Shown: positions 1 through 12,262, counted from the stretch's first letter. The stretch is 64,000 bases of DNA from Selaginella tamariscina (GCA_003024785.1 PUQB01000599.1:87515-151514), one strand, 5' to 3'. The notes: generated from the sequence alone by a model not told the origin. A program made the numbers and translations.

Positions 1-793
1 CTGTGCAAGCATCATGTGTGTTTGAACTTATTTTCCATGCACAAGGACCTGATTATATTAATGACATGATGTTAAATAGTATGTAAAATATCTAAATAAA
101 GATATATATGTGCACGTATACGTACGTGTGTATGCTTAAGTAAAGATTGATCGCACCAAATTTTTGACGAGTAAGACAAAGAGCAAGCTGCCACACCTTC
201 TAGATATTTCTATAATTTAATGGTTTAAATTATAAAAGCACAAAAGTTTATTTATGATTCAAGGACTAACATTGCAGCTCTTAACAAGGTATGAAAACCA
301 TCCTAAATGAATGAGATTAATTTGATAAATTATATAGGAAATTATATTTTAAATGTGACAATTTTGATATACATTTCATGTTTTATCACTTACTACACAC
401 ACACACACACACACACACCACACACATATATATATATATATATATAAAGATAAGAGTACTCTTATTTGCCTCCTAAGTTTATTTTGTTACACCCTTTCTT
501 GCTTGTATATATTAAATTTCAATTCTAAACATACCATATACACATGCATATATCCATACAGATTTACATGTACTCTTATAGGGTGATTCTTAACAAATTT
601 TCTTTTGTTACATCATCTAGTACTTGTATATATTTACGTACATATAATATATACACAGATACATGTAAGTAGCATACACATATATATACGTGAACATTTA
701 AGTGAGTATTTATTATTTATAAATTTCTAGTATGTCATTCCTCTCAAAATCTATGTACAAACTAATTACATGTCTGAAATCCATTTATCATAA
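1..793. other. AT-rich 3' flank without genes; CA/TA microsatellite
   Basis: No coding potential was recognised. A (CA)n run followed by a (TA)n run occupies about 394-446. The stretch lies downstream of the minus-strand diterpene synthase and should hold its 3' UTR and polyadenylation region, but no unambiguous polyadenylation signal was picked out in the AT-rich background. Confidence 0.6.
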
Positions 794-3700
794 TTAATTT
801 ACTACAGATTGTGCAAGTAAAGCTACTTTTTCAGGATCTTTGTTGCTAATTCTAAAAATATCCCTGTCCTTGTAAGTAAACCATGTCATGCGAACTAGTT
901 CAAAGTTGTACCGGCGGATGACAGGTGGTAACTCATTGTCTCTCTTTAAGTATTCTTGTACCAACTCTTTCCAGGATTCCTCTACAATGCTTTTGATCTT
1001 TTCTACCGCTTCATCTTCAGAGATGGTGGGATGATCTCTCATATAACAGGAAATACTGGAGAGCGTTTCCCCTTTTGGCGTTCAATCTTCAAAGAGAGAT
1101 GCAGTGTCATAAATGGTAATTTAGTTTTGTAATGTACAAGGCATACCTTAAAAGTTTGAAGGTCGTTCACCAGTTTGGATATTATACAGTTTAGCTCCAA
1201 ACTCCTGCTTGTTTTAACTTGGTTTATCGTGCTTTTGGACAACTCTTCTCCACAGCACAACATACATCCCAGTACGAGGTTGGCAGCACCACTACTTATT
1301 TTTGCATTTTGCATGTATTCTTCAAAACCAGGGCTATAATCGTTAAACTTCCATGTTGCATCCACTAACTCTGATTCAATCAGGGAAAGGAACTGCATAC
1401 AAGTAGAACTGTTAGGGAGAGTTCACATATTAAATCTTAAACACTAGAATATTAACCTCTTCTCGAAGGTGATTCAATATGTCTTTGGACGTTGCTGGAT
1501 GAAACTGTGCTGCTTGAGTTGCCATGTCGTTAAGGGTCGTTTGAAGAGCGTTGAAAGCAACTATAAAGTCTTTGGAAGTTAGACTTGATGCGTTCCATCT
1601 GAAACATGATAAAGCAGTGGGTTTATGAATTGCTAATGAGAGATGCTAAGCACCATACCTTTTTATGGCTGTTACAAAGCTTGAGATCTCTTGGAGGTTT
1701 GTAGAATTATCAATAAGATCATCGATTACCGTGTTCAATGTTGCGTATTTAGTAAAAAAGAGTCTCAAATTGTAAAACTTCTCCTCAAACATAGTGGACG
1801 AGATAACGAAATAGATATATGGAATCATATCCTTGTTGTCTGAAGACCTTGTAGACTGTAGACTTTGAAATCCACAGTCTCTCCACCATCTGAAGCATTA
1901 ACCAATAAATAAACATAAAAATGTACCAACAAAATTACAGACCTTGATAGTTGTTTGAGCTCTAACTCTTTATAACCTTCATATCTCTCTAAGGTTTCCT
2001 TTGCAAGGTCTTTCAGCGCCTTGTTATTAACGCAGTAAAGCCTACAAAAAGAGAAAGTTATATACTATAGTACACACAGCATTCATACATCGCCTTTACC
2101 TGTACACAGTCTTTGCAATCCACGGGTCATTCTCACCATATTTCTCAATGTAGGATTTCATATAGCGTTTTGGAAGGCACGTATACCATGGATTTTCCAG
2201 TTCATACTTGACCTGAAAATAAAAATGTGAATAATTCTGAAAAGTATATATATATATATATATATATACATAGTAAACATGTATACCTCTCCCAATAGAT
2301 CCTTCTTGATTGCCCATTTATCCTTGTATGTTCCATTAAGAGCTTGATTAAGAAAATTGCTGGAATACTCTCTCGCTTTCATCAGAATAGATTCATTTGG
2401 AAATGCTACTTGAGTTGCCCGAAACAGATTCAACATTTCAGAAATACCATGCGAGGTCTCTCCCGGAAAACAAAAGAATTTTCCGTTCCGAACAAAGTTA
2501 TTAAACACATCTGAAACAAAATTTACACTTAATGATAATTAGAGCTAAATTAAATCAAGTTAATGAAGTAATAAACCTGAAGACACGTCGTAGCCATGGA
2601 TACGTAACAGTCTGAAAGCCATTGCTGTATCGTCCACGTCTCGCACGTTGCTGTCTCTTCCCCATCCAATACCTTTCTTTGTCCAACACCTAAACGGGAA
2701 TTATTAGAGTCGTAACAACACTTAAGGTACCAATTTCTCTTACTTGTATACATAGTCTAAAATTGCAGTGATTTCCTCTTTGAAGAAGCAGTCAATTCCA
2801 AGACGTTCAATGGTGTCCAAGACCCATAAACGTTCAAATAAGTCTACTGGATAATGACATGGAACTGAAAATGAGAAACTTGTTAGCAAGGAGTACATTT
2901 ATCGGCGTAGATTTTGGTTTACCAGCGTTATCATAAGCTTGCATAGCTTTCCTTAAAAATCTCAAGCATGACTCATTTTTAGTGTGTAAATAAACACATG
3001 CGGTGGAAGAAGGCGAGCTTAGGAATGAACCATCTACTTGCTGAACTTGCATGATCTTCTCCCAGTCAATATATTCTTGTAGACCTTCCAAGGAGTATAA
3101 AAGAGTGGTTGGAACAGAATAAACCATCTCAATAGGAATCCTGAAAGGGAAAAATAAATACAAACAATATAAGTATGATATTGACAAATATACCTCTCTA
3201 GTTTCAGTTTCCTGGATTCCTGAATCGTTTTGATAAACGGAAGATTGTATGGAATATCAAGTTGCTGCTGTCTTGCTTCCTCTAGCATCGAGGGGAAAAC
3301 CACTTCAAAGCCAGCCAATAAATCTCCGCTGACGTCTTTTAAGGCTTTCATGTTGGTGCTCAGAAACGCCAAACCTGTACAAATAGTAAGTTTGAGTAAA
3401 TTAAAACAAAGAAAAACGAAAGGAAATAATTACCTTGCTTAATGCTGTCGTGACCAGTATTCCACTGCTTTAACGCAACTAAACACGAGAGTGTGTTTAA
3501 CACCCTATCTTGCAGATTGAAATAAATGTCACCCAAGAGCCATCTGGATATTGATTTGTGATGATCCAGTCAAGTGCCTGGGGAAACTCGGGTTGAGAAG
3601 GTGAGTGTGAGGAAGGTATTCTTGCCACCCAAGCAGTATCATAAGGAGAGAGACTTAGATTTCCATCTCCTAACGACTGCAACATTCTTCGTACCGTATC

Positions 3701-3952
3701 AACTAGGAAATCAAGCTGCTTTGCTTGTTGTAATTCTTTGGGTTTCCCAGTAGTTACAACCGATAAAACATTAGATGTGCATGCCACTGGTCGAACGAGT
3801 GGAGGGCTAAGCACTATGGGTTTGAAAGCTGCTTGCCTTGTGAATAATTTGATACTGGAAGGTGGCGATGGAAGTATACACTTGCAAAAAGACATGGGGA
3901 GCGATACATTCTTTTGATGGTGTGAGAGTGAGACGCTCATTGAAAGACTCAT
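794..3952 (-). CDS. Bifunctional-type class II/class I diterpene synthase, 12 exons
   Basis: Labdane-type diterpene synthase. By family knowledge, class II activity cyclises geranylgeranyl diphosphate to a copalyl-type diphosphate and class I activity ionises that product, in plastids. Exons on the minus strand: 3952-3434, 3374-3194, 3140-2923, 2864-2744, 2689-2577, 2510-2287, 2212-2100, 2041-1943, 1889-1659, 1598-1457, 1392-1147, 1086-794, all GT-AG with introns of 53-74 nt. The Ser-rich N-terminus resembles a plastid transit peptide; SPYDTAW is at about residues 102-108, class II DVDD at about 364-367, class I DDLID at about 586-590, and the NSE/DTE-type NDLQTFKIE at about 730-738. Ordinary angiosperm CPS or KS enzymes keep only one of the two catalytic motifs. 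Two single-base losses, in G runs of exon 1 (near 3536) and exon 12 (near 1070), break the frame. Restoring both gives exactly 834 codons, so they may be assembly errors. Product specificity cannot be read from sequence. Confidence 0.9.
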
Positions 3953-3998
3953 TTTCTGTTGGTGAATAGATAAGTCTGCTATTGATTCTCACAGGTTT

Positions 3999-4006
3999 TA
4001 TTTATA
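3999..4006 (-). promoter_or_regulatory. TATA box of the diterpene synthase
   Basis: TATAAATA on the minus strand, inside GGACTATAAATA, about 47 bp upstream of the ATG at 3952. The same 12-base context precedes the divergent P450, which supports both as core promoters. Assigned from sequence and spacing only. Confidence 0.6.
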
Positions 4007-4672
4007 GTCCCATAAAATCCACGCTCCCGAATTTGAATTCAATAAAGTCGTTTAAGAACGTTGGTTGCAAACTTGACTAACTAGCTGATTTTCTAGGAGT
4101 TTATGTCGTTATTTTCTATCAGTCTTTTCCACACGATATTTAATGTAAATGTCGTTACACTGTACGTATGCTTACGTTTAAGTTAATTCATAATTATTTT
4201 CGTGGGACAGATAATTATTTAACTGATAATGACATACACCATGTTAATTAATTTTTATCAATTAAAAACTGTTTGTTATAGTGTAACATAAGCAATTCCA
4301 CAATTGGTATTTCATTAAAAAGATATTTTAAATTTTAAAAATTTAAAATTTAAATTAATATTCTAATGATTTTTTTGGCGGGATTCGAGCGAGCCGGCGA
4401 AACCGGTGGGGGTAGTGCTCTTCGCGTCGGGAAAGGCTGCCCAAACAAGCCCCCGGCCGCGACTGATGGTCCCTATGGACAAGTTCACTTACTTTTTATT
4501 ATTAATTAATTAATTATTATTATTATTATTAATAAGCCGGACTGAAATTTTGTCCTCAAATGATAGACCAAAAAACCTAAATGACTGGAGATTGTTTGTT
4601 CTGTTTAAACCAGTATTCCATAACAATAAAAAAGAATAGCGAACGGTTGTTGTAAGAAAGATCTATTCGGAC
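4007..4672. promoter_or_regulatory. Divergent intergenic promoter region
   Basis: About 670 bp separate the two outward-facing TATA boxes of the diterpene synthase (minus) and the P450 (plus). The DNA is AT-rich apart from a compact GC-rich block at about 4377-4485. A shared bidirectional control region is inferred from the arrangement; no specific factor site is claimed. Confidence 0.45.
4377..4485. other. GC-rich island of unknown origin
   Basis: A sharply bounded GC-rich block of roughly 110 bp (it contains GAGCCGGCGAAACCGG and CCCCCGGCCGCGAC) sits in otherwise AT-rich intergenic DNA, followed by an ATT-rich simple repeat at about 4497-4531. It is not an open reading frame and matches no RNA gene I can recognise. 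It could be a fragment of a structured RNA, a short transposon piece, or a CpG-rich regulatory block. Confidence 0.35.
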
Positions 4673-4680
4673 TATAAATA
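4673..4680 (+). promoter_or_regulatory. TATA box of the P450 gene
   Basis: TATAAATA preceded by GGAC, identical in context to the box of the divergent diterpene synthase. It lies only 37 bp before the chosen ATG at 4717, which implies a 5' UTR of about 10 nt if transcription starts at the usual distance. Confidence 0.6.
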
Positions 4681-4716
4681 GGTGGTTTTGTGAGGCTATG
4701 GAATTACGTTACAAAC

Positions 4717-6297
4717 ATGGCAATTCTACATGTTTATTTGTTTTATAGTTTTCTTGGATTGTTAGCTTGCTTTTACATATGGTCTAGAAAGAAGAACAAT
4801 CTTAAGTTGCCGCCGGGCCCAAGAGGTTTGCCATTGATTGGTCATTTCCACTTGCTTGGTGAGTTGCCACATCATTCGCTCCATCAGCTTGCCAAGAAAT
4901 ATGGTCCAATCATGTCACTGCGTTTTGGAATGATCCCACACATAATTGTGTCCAGCAGCGAATTGGCTAAGGAGATTCTCAAGACTAACGATGCAGTTTT
5001 TGCTTCGAGGCCACTCAAAGCTACAACTAAGTACGTTCTCTACGATGGCAAGGAGATGGCATTTGCACCATATGGCGAGCACTGGAGGAGCATGCGGAAG
5101 CTGTCTACTACCGAGCTCTTTACTGTGAGAAGAATAAATTCCTTCAACCCAATACTCAAGGATGAGCTGCGGCAGCTTATGTGTCAATTCATAGAGGCTT
5201 CCAAATCCGACCAACTCATTAACATTAGGCATGCACTCAAAGACTATGGTTTCAATGTCATCACCCGTATTTTGATGAGGAAGTCTTACTTCGGTCCCAA
5301 GGCCAACGAAAGTGGAGAAGAAGCACGCGACTTTCTTGATATTGTGGATGATCTTATGAGGATTGGAGGGACTGTTTGCATAAGTGATTATTTCCCCAGT
5401 CTTGGCTGGCTTGACTGGAACATACCCAAGGTGAGAAGACTCGGCCAGAAAGTAGATAAGTTCATGCGCAGAGCACTTGAAGACCACCGAAAAGATAAAG
5501 GCTCTCCAGATCGAATTCCAGACTTCCTAGACATCCTTGAAGCTCATCTTGGAACTGGCAAGGAAGCAGATGAGACAATCAAAGCCATGTTGGTGGTAAG
5601 CATCATAATGCATATACAAACCGAATTCATGTATTTGTAAGTGTGAATTAATAGTTTTTGTTGCTAGGATTTGCTGCTTGGTGGGACGGAAACGTCGGCA
5701 TCAACACTGGAGTGGACGTTAGCCGAGCTTCTTCACCATCCCACACGTAATTCTCAAGGCTCAGGAGGAGCTCGACAAGGTAGTAGGACGAGACCGTATG
5801 GTGGAAGAATCGGATTTTCCAAATCTGGTTTATGTGGAGGCAATTATGAAAGAAGCTTTTAGACTTCACCCATTCTAACGCTCTTGCTTCCCCATGCTGC
5901 CGTAAAGGATGTGAAAGTGGCAGGTTATGACATTCCCAAGGGTTCCACTGTCCTTGTCAATGCATTTGCCATTGGGATAGATCCAGAGACATGGGTGAAT
6001 CCCACAAAGTTTGATCCGGAGAGGTTCATAAACAGCGAAGTGAATGTTTTTGGCCGAGACTTTGAGTTACTTCCATTCGGCTCGGGAAGGCGAATTTGTG
6101 TCGGACTTCCACTGGGGTTAAAGGCGGTTCAATTTGGCCTGTGCAATCTGTTGCATGCCTTCCACTGGAGCTGTGACGTCGACAAGGACAGTCTCAAGGA
6201 AGCCTTTGGTCTTGTCAACTTTAAGGCGCAGGCTTTACAAGTCAAGGTCAAGCCACGTTTGACAGTTGACGCTCTGAATACTTTGACTCAGATGTGA
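4717..6297 (+). CDS. CYP71-clan cytochrome P450 (two exons, two compensating frameshifts)
   Basis: Membrane-anchored A-type plant P450, expected to hydroxylate a small hydrophobic substrate at the ER. Exons 4717-5595 and 5668-6297 flank a 72-nt GT-AG phase-0 intron; total coding length is 1509 nt (502 aa), normal for the family. An N-terminal hydrophobic anchor (about residues 3-22) precedes PPGP at 32-35. The I-helix GGTETS lies just after the intron, ExxR reads EAFR, and PERF is followed by the heme loop [11 protein letters not shown] with Cys near 437. The ATG at 4717 was chosen because the MAIL hydrophobic anchor starts there. Exon 2 has an extra base near 5745 and a missing base near 5877; the two cancel, and ExxR lies in the shifted part. 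Either a recent pseudogene or assembly indels. Head-to-head with the diterpene synthase, it is a plausible diterpenoid oxidase; subfamily not assigned. Confidence 0.88.
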
Positions 6298-6394
6298 GGA
6301 TGTAACTCAGCGTTTTCTACAGAGCACGTGTTGTAATATGCTTCATTCTTGAAAAACGGCTTTTATTCTTATTTTCATTACTTTTTTATTAATT

Positions 6395-6630
6395 AAATAT
6401 GTAGAGGGTTAATTTTAACTGTCAATATACTTTAATAATAGTGTTAAATAATATAATTTTATGCTAATTTAGTCCGAATTTCGGACTAACTTATTTTTAA
6501 ATATGTAGAGACTAAGTTAACATAAAATTATATTATTTAACACTATTATTAAATAATATAATTTTCGGACTAAATTAACATAATATTATATAATTTTCGG
6601 ACTAAGTTAACATAAAATTATATATGTATT
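6395..6630. repeat. AT-rich foldback (MITE-like) repeat
   Basis: Just downstream of the P450, a left arm at about 6431-6479 and a right arm at about 6509-6553 are near-perfect reverse complements. The arms include GTTAAATAATATAATTTTAT and its complement and meet around TAGTCCGAATTTCGGACTA. Parts of the right arm are then repeated to about 6625. No coding capacity. Looks like a small non-autonomous foldback element; family unknown. Confidence 0.5.
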
Positions 6631-7405
6631 TGTTAATATGACTATGAGTTTACAATAAAGACATGTGAATTTGTAAAGACTTAACTATTAATTATCATAA
6701 ATTAGTATCACTAATGCTGTATAGGTTTTTCTTTGTTATATATCCCTAATATTATATATTAATTCTTATAATTTATTTATATGATTCAATATAACTACTA
6801 CAGTAGTTATTACTCTTACAATTTGTATTTATATTTGAAACTTGTATTTAGATTACATTATTGAACTTTTAATCTTTACTATTCAATATATAATAAGCCT
6901 TCATTAAAAAATCCCATATATATATATATATATAAGAACATCAAATTACAAGATATTTTTATGTGCAAGTACTTATATGTTTATGTAAAGTGAACTAGTC
7001 CCATAATTTTTTTTATACCCAATAAAGTTGCATGTTTTGGAAATACTTTAAAATAATCGAGTCCAAGATCCGGGTTTGGAAGCCATCTATTTTTGAAAAT
7101 AAATAATAAATTCTTAGAATAAAATACTACCATATGGCTTGGTTAAATTTTTAATAGTTGTATATGAAATATGTATATATTTAGCGCATGATTACACCAT
7201 GCTTGTGCAATGGGAGCGTATACACAAAGAAGCCGACGTGTTGTTAAATGGTAAGAGCTGTCAAGTCGTTGTTATACACAGAAACAAATATTTATAAGAG
7301 CAAAATATTTATCTGAGCATGAAAATGGATTATAAATATTTTACGGAGTGATAAAACCTAAATGCTAACCACGTCCTTAGGTTTAACTAAATACAATCAG
7401 TTCAT
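6631..7405. other. AT-rich spacer, no gene seen
   Basis: AT-rich DNA with a short TA run near 6917-6933. I see no coding sequence, RNA gene or clear element. Confidence 0.5.
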
Positions 7406-9240
7406 TTGTCTCTGTAGAATGAGGATCTCTGCGTCTTCAGTGTGGGAGCCCTCTGAGAGCTGTCCACTAAAGCAATCTTCAAGATTGTTTGTGTTCATCT
7501 GCTGCAACAAAACCTTCCAACATATGTACTATATCGACATTGAAGGTCTTTTCGCTGGCTCATCTTGTATGCAGCTCACTGCAATCTGGACACCGTCTCT
7601 ACCTGCTCCATAATGGCCTGGTCATATTCAAACTGTTTCTTTATATGAACATCAACCATATCATCCAGCAGCTTCTCTCCCTTCTCAACTTTCTGTGTTG
7701 CCCAAGAAGCCAAGCTCCATTTGCTGGATTCAGCACGTCTAAAGTCTAAGCACTTTTCTCCACTTACAAGCTCAAGCAACACAACACCATAGCTGTATAC
7801 ATCTACCTTCTCGGTGATCTCATATTGTAGCCATTCTGGTGCCAGGTAACCTCGAGTCCCTCTCATTGTGGTGAAGACGGAAACTCTCATCTCGGGACAT
7901 TAGAGTGGACATCCCAAAGTCACACACTTTGGCATTGAAATGTTCGTCTAGCAATATGTTCTTGAGGCTTCACATCTAGGTGAATTATTCGTTCCTCGCA
8001 TTCTTCATGTAGATACGCAAGGGCACGAGCTGTTCCAGTAGCAATTTGGAGCCTTGATCTCCACTCAAGGAATCGCTTTTCATCACCTTCTTTAAAGAGC
8101 CATTTGTCCAAAGAACATTAGGAACATGGTCGTAAATCAAGAGCCTGTGATCACCTTCAGCACAGTAGCACGCAGATGAACCAGGTTGAAATGGTGAATG
8201 CTTCCAACCGTCATTACCTCCGCTACAAACTCCTTGTGCCCTTGCTTGCTGCTCTGTAGACGCTTCACTGCAACTCTACTGTTGTCTGGCAGGACTCCAA
8301 AGAAGACTGAACCAAATCCTCCTCACCCAACAGTGTTTTTAAAGTTTCTTGTTATTGAAATCAGCTCTTTATACGAAAATGTCCGTGTTGCGTGTAGTGA
8401 CTGCAAGTTGCAATTCTGAATAGATATCCTTTTGTGCAGAATCCACAAACTGACGCCGGCGAGCAACAGAAGAAGAGCTATACTGCCTCCAACTGTACCA
8501 CCTACTAATGATTTTGAATTAGTGTTTAATTAACGTTAGGATTAGTATTAACTCACCTATAATTGCAGCCCCCACGCTTCTCCCTGTGGAACAGAATCAG
8601 AATGCCTCACTCTATCCAATGAAATGATACACTTACCATTTTTGATGCAAACGAAATCGTTTGTTGAACCAGTGTATCCACAAGTTCCATTTCTAAGGTC
8701 ACATTCCGCACACTGTTGTTTCCGATCAGACTTTACAATCCATGGCACGTACGCATAGCTATAATACGCCCCTGTTATCTTTTTCTGATGAATTCCCACC
8801 TTCCACGTGTAGTTATAGCACTTAAATCCATCGGTATTCTTTATCCAGACCTGTCTATTGTATAAGCATGCTCCGAGTTGAAACTCAGGAAAATCTGCCA
8901 CCGCAGATTATGCCTCGATAGAATTCACTTTGTAGGCACTGCCATTGAGTGCCATATCGCAGCCCTCGTAGCTAGAGTAAGTCATAGAATAAGAGGTATT
9001 GATGTGTATTTCCTCATTTACATAGTCGATACCAAAAACTAGAGCTTTCAGACCTGAAGGACCTTCATAAGGCAGATTGAGTATACCATTCTCACACTGA
9101 AGCTTGTGCCATGGATCCCCACAACCGTCGTCTATTCCAAATGGGAACCTTATAGACATATTTCCGCACGTATTCCTGCAACTGTGAGCACTACAAGCAG
9201 TCAGGAGACCAACCAGAATGAGCTTCCAAACGATTTCCAT
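7406..9240 (-). pseudogene. Wall-associated/LRK10-type receptor-like kinase, broken
   Basis: Reads on the minus strand from 9240. It shows a hydrophobic signal peptide (MEIVWKLILVGLLTACSAHS), a Cys-rich galacturonan-binding WAK-type ectodomain (9180-8908), a second Cys-rich segment ending C-x2-C-x5-CG (8901-8640), a transmembrane stretch near 8430-8510, then a kinase domain. Kinase landmarks are a glycine loop ending GGFGSV (near 8310), AVKRL, HLDVKPQN in place of HRD (seen in some non-RD receptor kinases), DFG, and [12 protein letters not shown] (near 7860). It is disrupted: a TGA replaces a codon inside the glycine loop, frames shift around 8901-8908, 7935 and 7885, and the C-terminal CIQDEPAKRPSM sits in another frame. 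In life it would be a plasma-membrane cell-wall-sensing receptor. The nonsense codon in the glycine loop argues for true decay, not only assembly error. Confidence 0.75.
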
Positions 9241-10784
9241 ATGGTGAATTAGAAATGTCTGTTGTAAAATCTGAAAGCTCAGTAATCATACACCCCAATA
9301 AAACAACCCACCTTAAAGTCCAAGCGAAATGTCAACAATCGTCATTTGTCCTTTTACGTGGAAGCGTCGATGTAGAAGCTTTTAGAAATTACAACTCATC
9401 CAAATTCCTAGATCTATCGTATTCAAACTTACAGCGCAAGAAATACAGACAACATAAGGACGTAATGGTCTTATATACGTATACATTTGAATATCATTTC
9501 ATATGCAATTATATATGCACTATAATTGTAAGGTTTGTAAGTATCAATTTTATAAATTATTAAATTATAAATTAAAATAATAAAATGTTGAATAGGTATA
9601 ATTATGCCAAATGTGTATAAATTAATGTAGGGTGTAATACATATACATAAAATAATTGTTCATCTTGTAGTTCTAAACTAACTGGCAAAATTAATATATT
9701 AATTTTGTTATAACTCTTCATAATGATTTTACTACTTACAATTCGTATTATTAAATGATGATAGCTAATATATATTCTTTACAAAAAAACATTTATATGT
9801 ACGTAAATATGTGTTTTTCAATATCTCGATACATGTAGATATATTTATTTGTTTTTTCTCTTAATTCATTAATATGTATTAGTATCTCTGTCAACATATT
9901 CATTTAATATAAAAAACACGTGGTTTAATAGAATATTCTTTAAAATCCTTAAAAGATTTTTTAATAATAACATGAAATATTACATATACATTATTATATA
10001 TTATTCTTTGTTTAAATTCTTAAATATGTTTAATGAATATTCAACATTTTTTTTTTCTTTACAGAAAAAAAAGAATGAAGAAAACAATTTGTGCTTATTA
10101 AGCATTTCTTTAACTTGTTCATTATTTTATTATGGCACTTTAGCAAACACTCTTTAAGTGTCTTAAACAAAGATTTTATATTTTTATACTTATAGTGGAT
10201 CCTAAATCTCATACTAGATATATTACACAACCTTTCACATAGACATAAAATATTTTTGAGTTATAATTATTTTTTCAAGTTTGTCATTTTTAATTATTTC
10301 AATTTGACTTTACCATGCTTACGTAAAGAGACGTAATGTTTATTTTTTTTAAATATAATTCACTATCTATTAAGAATACTGAAGATAAATCCATAAAATT
10401 GTAAGCTCTATTTTCCAGCCACCCATAACCATGACTTAGACTTACACAAGGTTAGGTGGCCCCAATTAATACTCATGTTTTCCCTCTAGTCTAGTATGAC
10501 TAATCATCTTAATTAAATTAAATGTTTTTAACACTATTTATCATGGGGGTTATATTTACTTTTGGGTGGACTATTTCTCATGGGGAGTTATATTTATTTT
10601 TAAGTGGATATCTTATATTAACCATGTTAATTCACTTTTAACACTAGTGCGTTATGTTCAATTGGCAGTATAAAGATATTTAATTAAGTTATTGATATAG
10701 TTGTTAACTTATGTAAATGAGGGATATAAGAATAAAGGCTTAATAAGTTGAAAGGGTTAAAAATTATTCTTGATCTAGTTGAGA

Positions 10785-10842
<58 letters not shown>

Positions 10843-12232
10843 TATTATATGGTTATAGAAGAACTTTTAAAAGAAATACATTAAAAGTAAGAAAGTGAGT
10901 TGGCACTAATTTATATTTTCAAAGGATTTATATATAGCTAAATTTCAAGTTCATATTTTATTTTATGTATTGAGAATTACTTATATTATAATTAGATTTT
11001 TTTAAATTTCATTCATGCGTTCTTATATTTATAATGACTTACTCTCATTACTGTTTCTCATTCTTTTAAGTACCTTAATTAAAACTTTTCATATGATAAT
11101 TCTTTCCTTTTTAATTTTATTTACATATTTTAAAACTTCTGACATAATGGTTCAATTTGTTTTTTATTTCACTTGCATATTCACTATGAATTACTCATAT
11201 TAATTTCACTTTTCTCAAATGTAATAATTAAAACTCATCCTTAATCCAAACTTGAGTTTCTCCAACTACTAAAGGATAAGTATATTTCATTATATTTTTA
11301 CATGTTATTAAAACCTTCCATTTTATTTTCATTTAATTTAAAATTAATTTAAGCTCATTTAAAATTTATTATTTTTAAGCTAGTCTTTTTATATTCTTAT
11401 ATATTGACTTAGCTTTGGGGTGTGTTTCATACACAATTTATTTTAACATAGGATTTGTACATTCTTATATTTATATATGTTCCTTATCTTTTTTCTTTGC
11501 TTATTTGGATTATGATCCCAATCTAAGGTGTTTTTTTTTTTTTTTTTTTCTTTTCAAATTATGCTTAGGTCTTCTTGGGTTAGGCATTAATCAATGAACT
11601 CATTATCCATTATAGGTGTTTAATAATTAAGAGACCCTGGATTGATTAATGAAGGGCCATTTAATAGGGACTTTTTAATTGAAGTTAAAATAAAAAATAA
11701 TAAAAATTGAAGACCTTGATGGAGTAATGTGATCAATTAAATTTTAAATATAAAACTAAATTAATTCTTTTGAAACTTAGAAGATGATCTGGAATTTAAA
11801 GGAAACTTTATTAAGATATGCAATGGTGGAGAAAAATTAAAGTGAGTTAAAGCAATGTGACCAATTGAATATAAAATAGAACTAAGTCTTTTGAAACTCA
11901 TTTTTAATTTTATGTTTATTTTACTAACCACTTGAAAAAAGAAGTAATTACTTGTTAAAACTCTTGTTCTATATGTGATTATTTTTTTCTAACATCTAAA
12001 TGCACAATACAACTTATTACTTAATCTTTTTGTCCTTTTTTTATGATTTTTTTGGTCGGTGATCAATTGTTCCTATCTTAGATGTTTTCTTTAATCTCTA
12101 GTGCACTTTATGTATAGGTTTGTTATCAAGAAAATTATTAATTTATATAAATAATAAAAAACTCTTTATTTTACTGTAGTTCTCCTTCTCAAAATTAACA
12201 TAACAACCAATAATTTAATCAAGTTATAAAAG
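9241..12232. other. AT-rich intergenic region, no gene seen
   Basis: About 3 kb of AT-rich sequence with a long (TA)n run at about 10789-10840 and a T run near 11529-11549. Reading frames here are short and low in complexity. No gene, RNA or defined element was recognised. The last four bases (12233-12236, ATAA) are the left target duplication of the large transposon. Confidence 0.55.
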
Positions 12233-12236
12233 ATAA

Positions 12237-12262
12237 ATGCAAGTTGTAACTAAAATGGGCAT
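12237..12262 (+). repeat. Left terminal inverted repeat of copy X
   Basis: Starts ATGCAAGTTGTAACTAAAAT and continues TGGGCAT. It pairs with 39948-39972 apart from two substitutions and one missing base in the right arm. It directly abuts the duplication ATAA at 12233-12236. Confidence 0.85.

Noticed and set aside
9972-11600. Several 60-80 codon reading frames in AT-rich DNA
   Set aside because: Composition is dominated by Phe, Ile, Tyr, Leu and Asn from A/T runs; no motif or homologous pattern.
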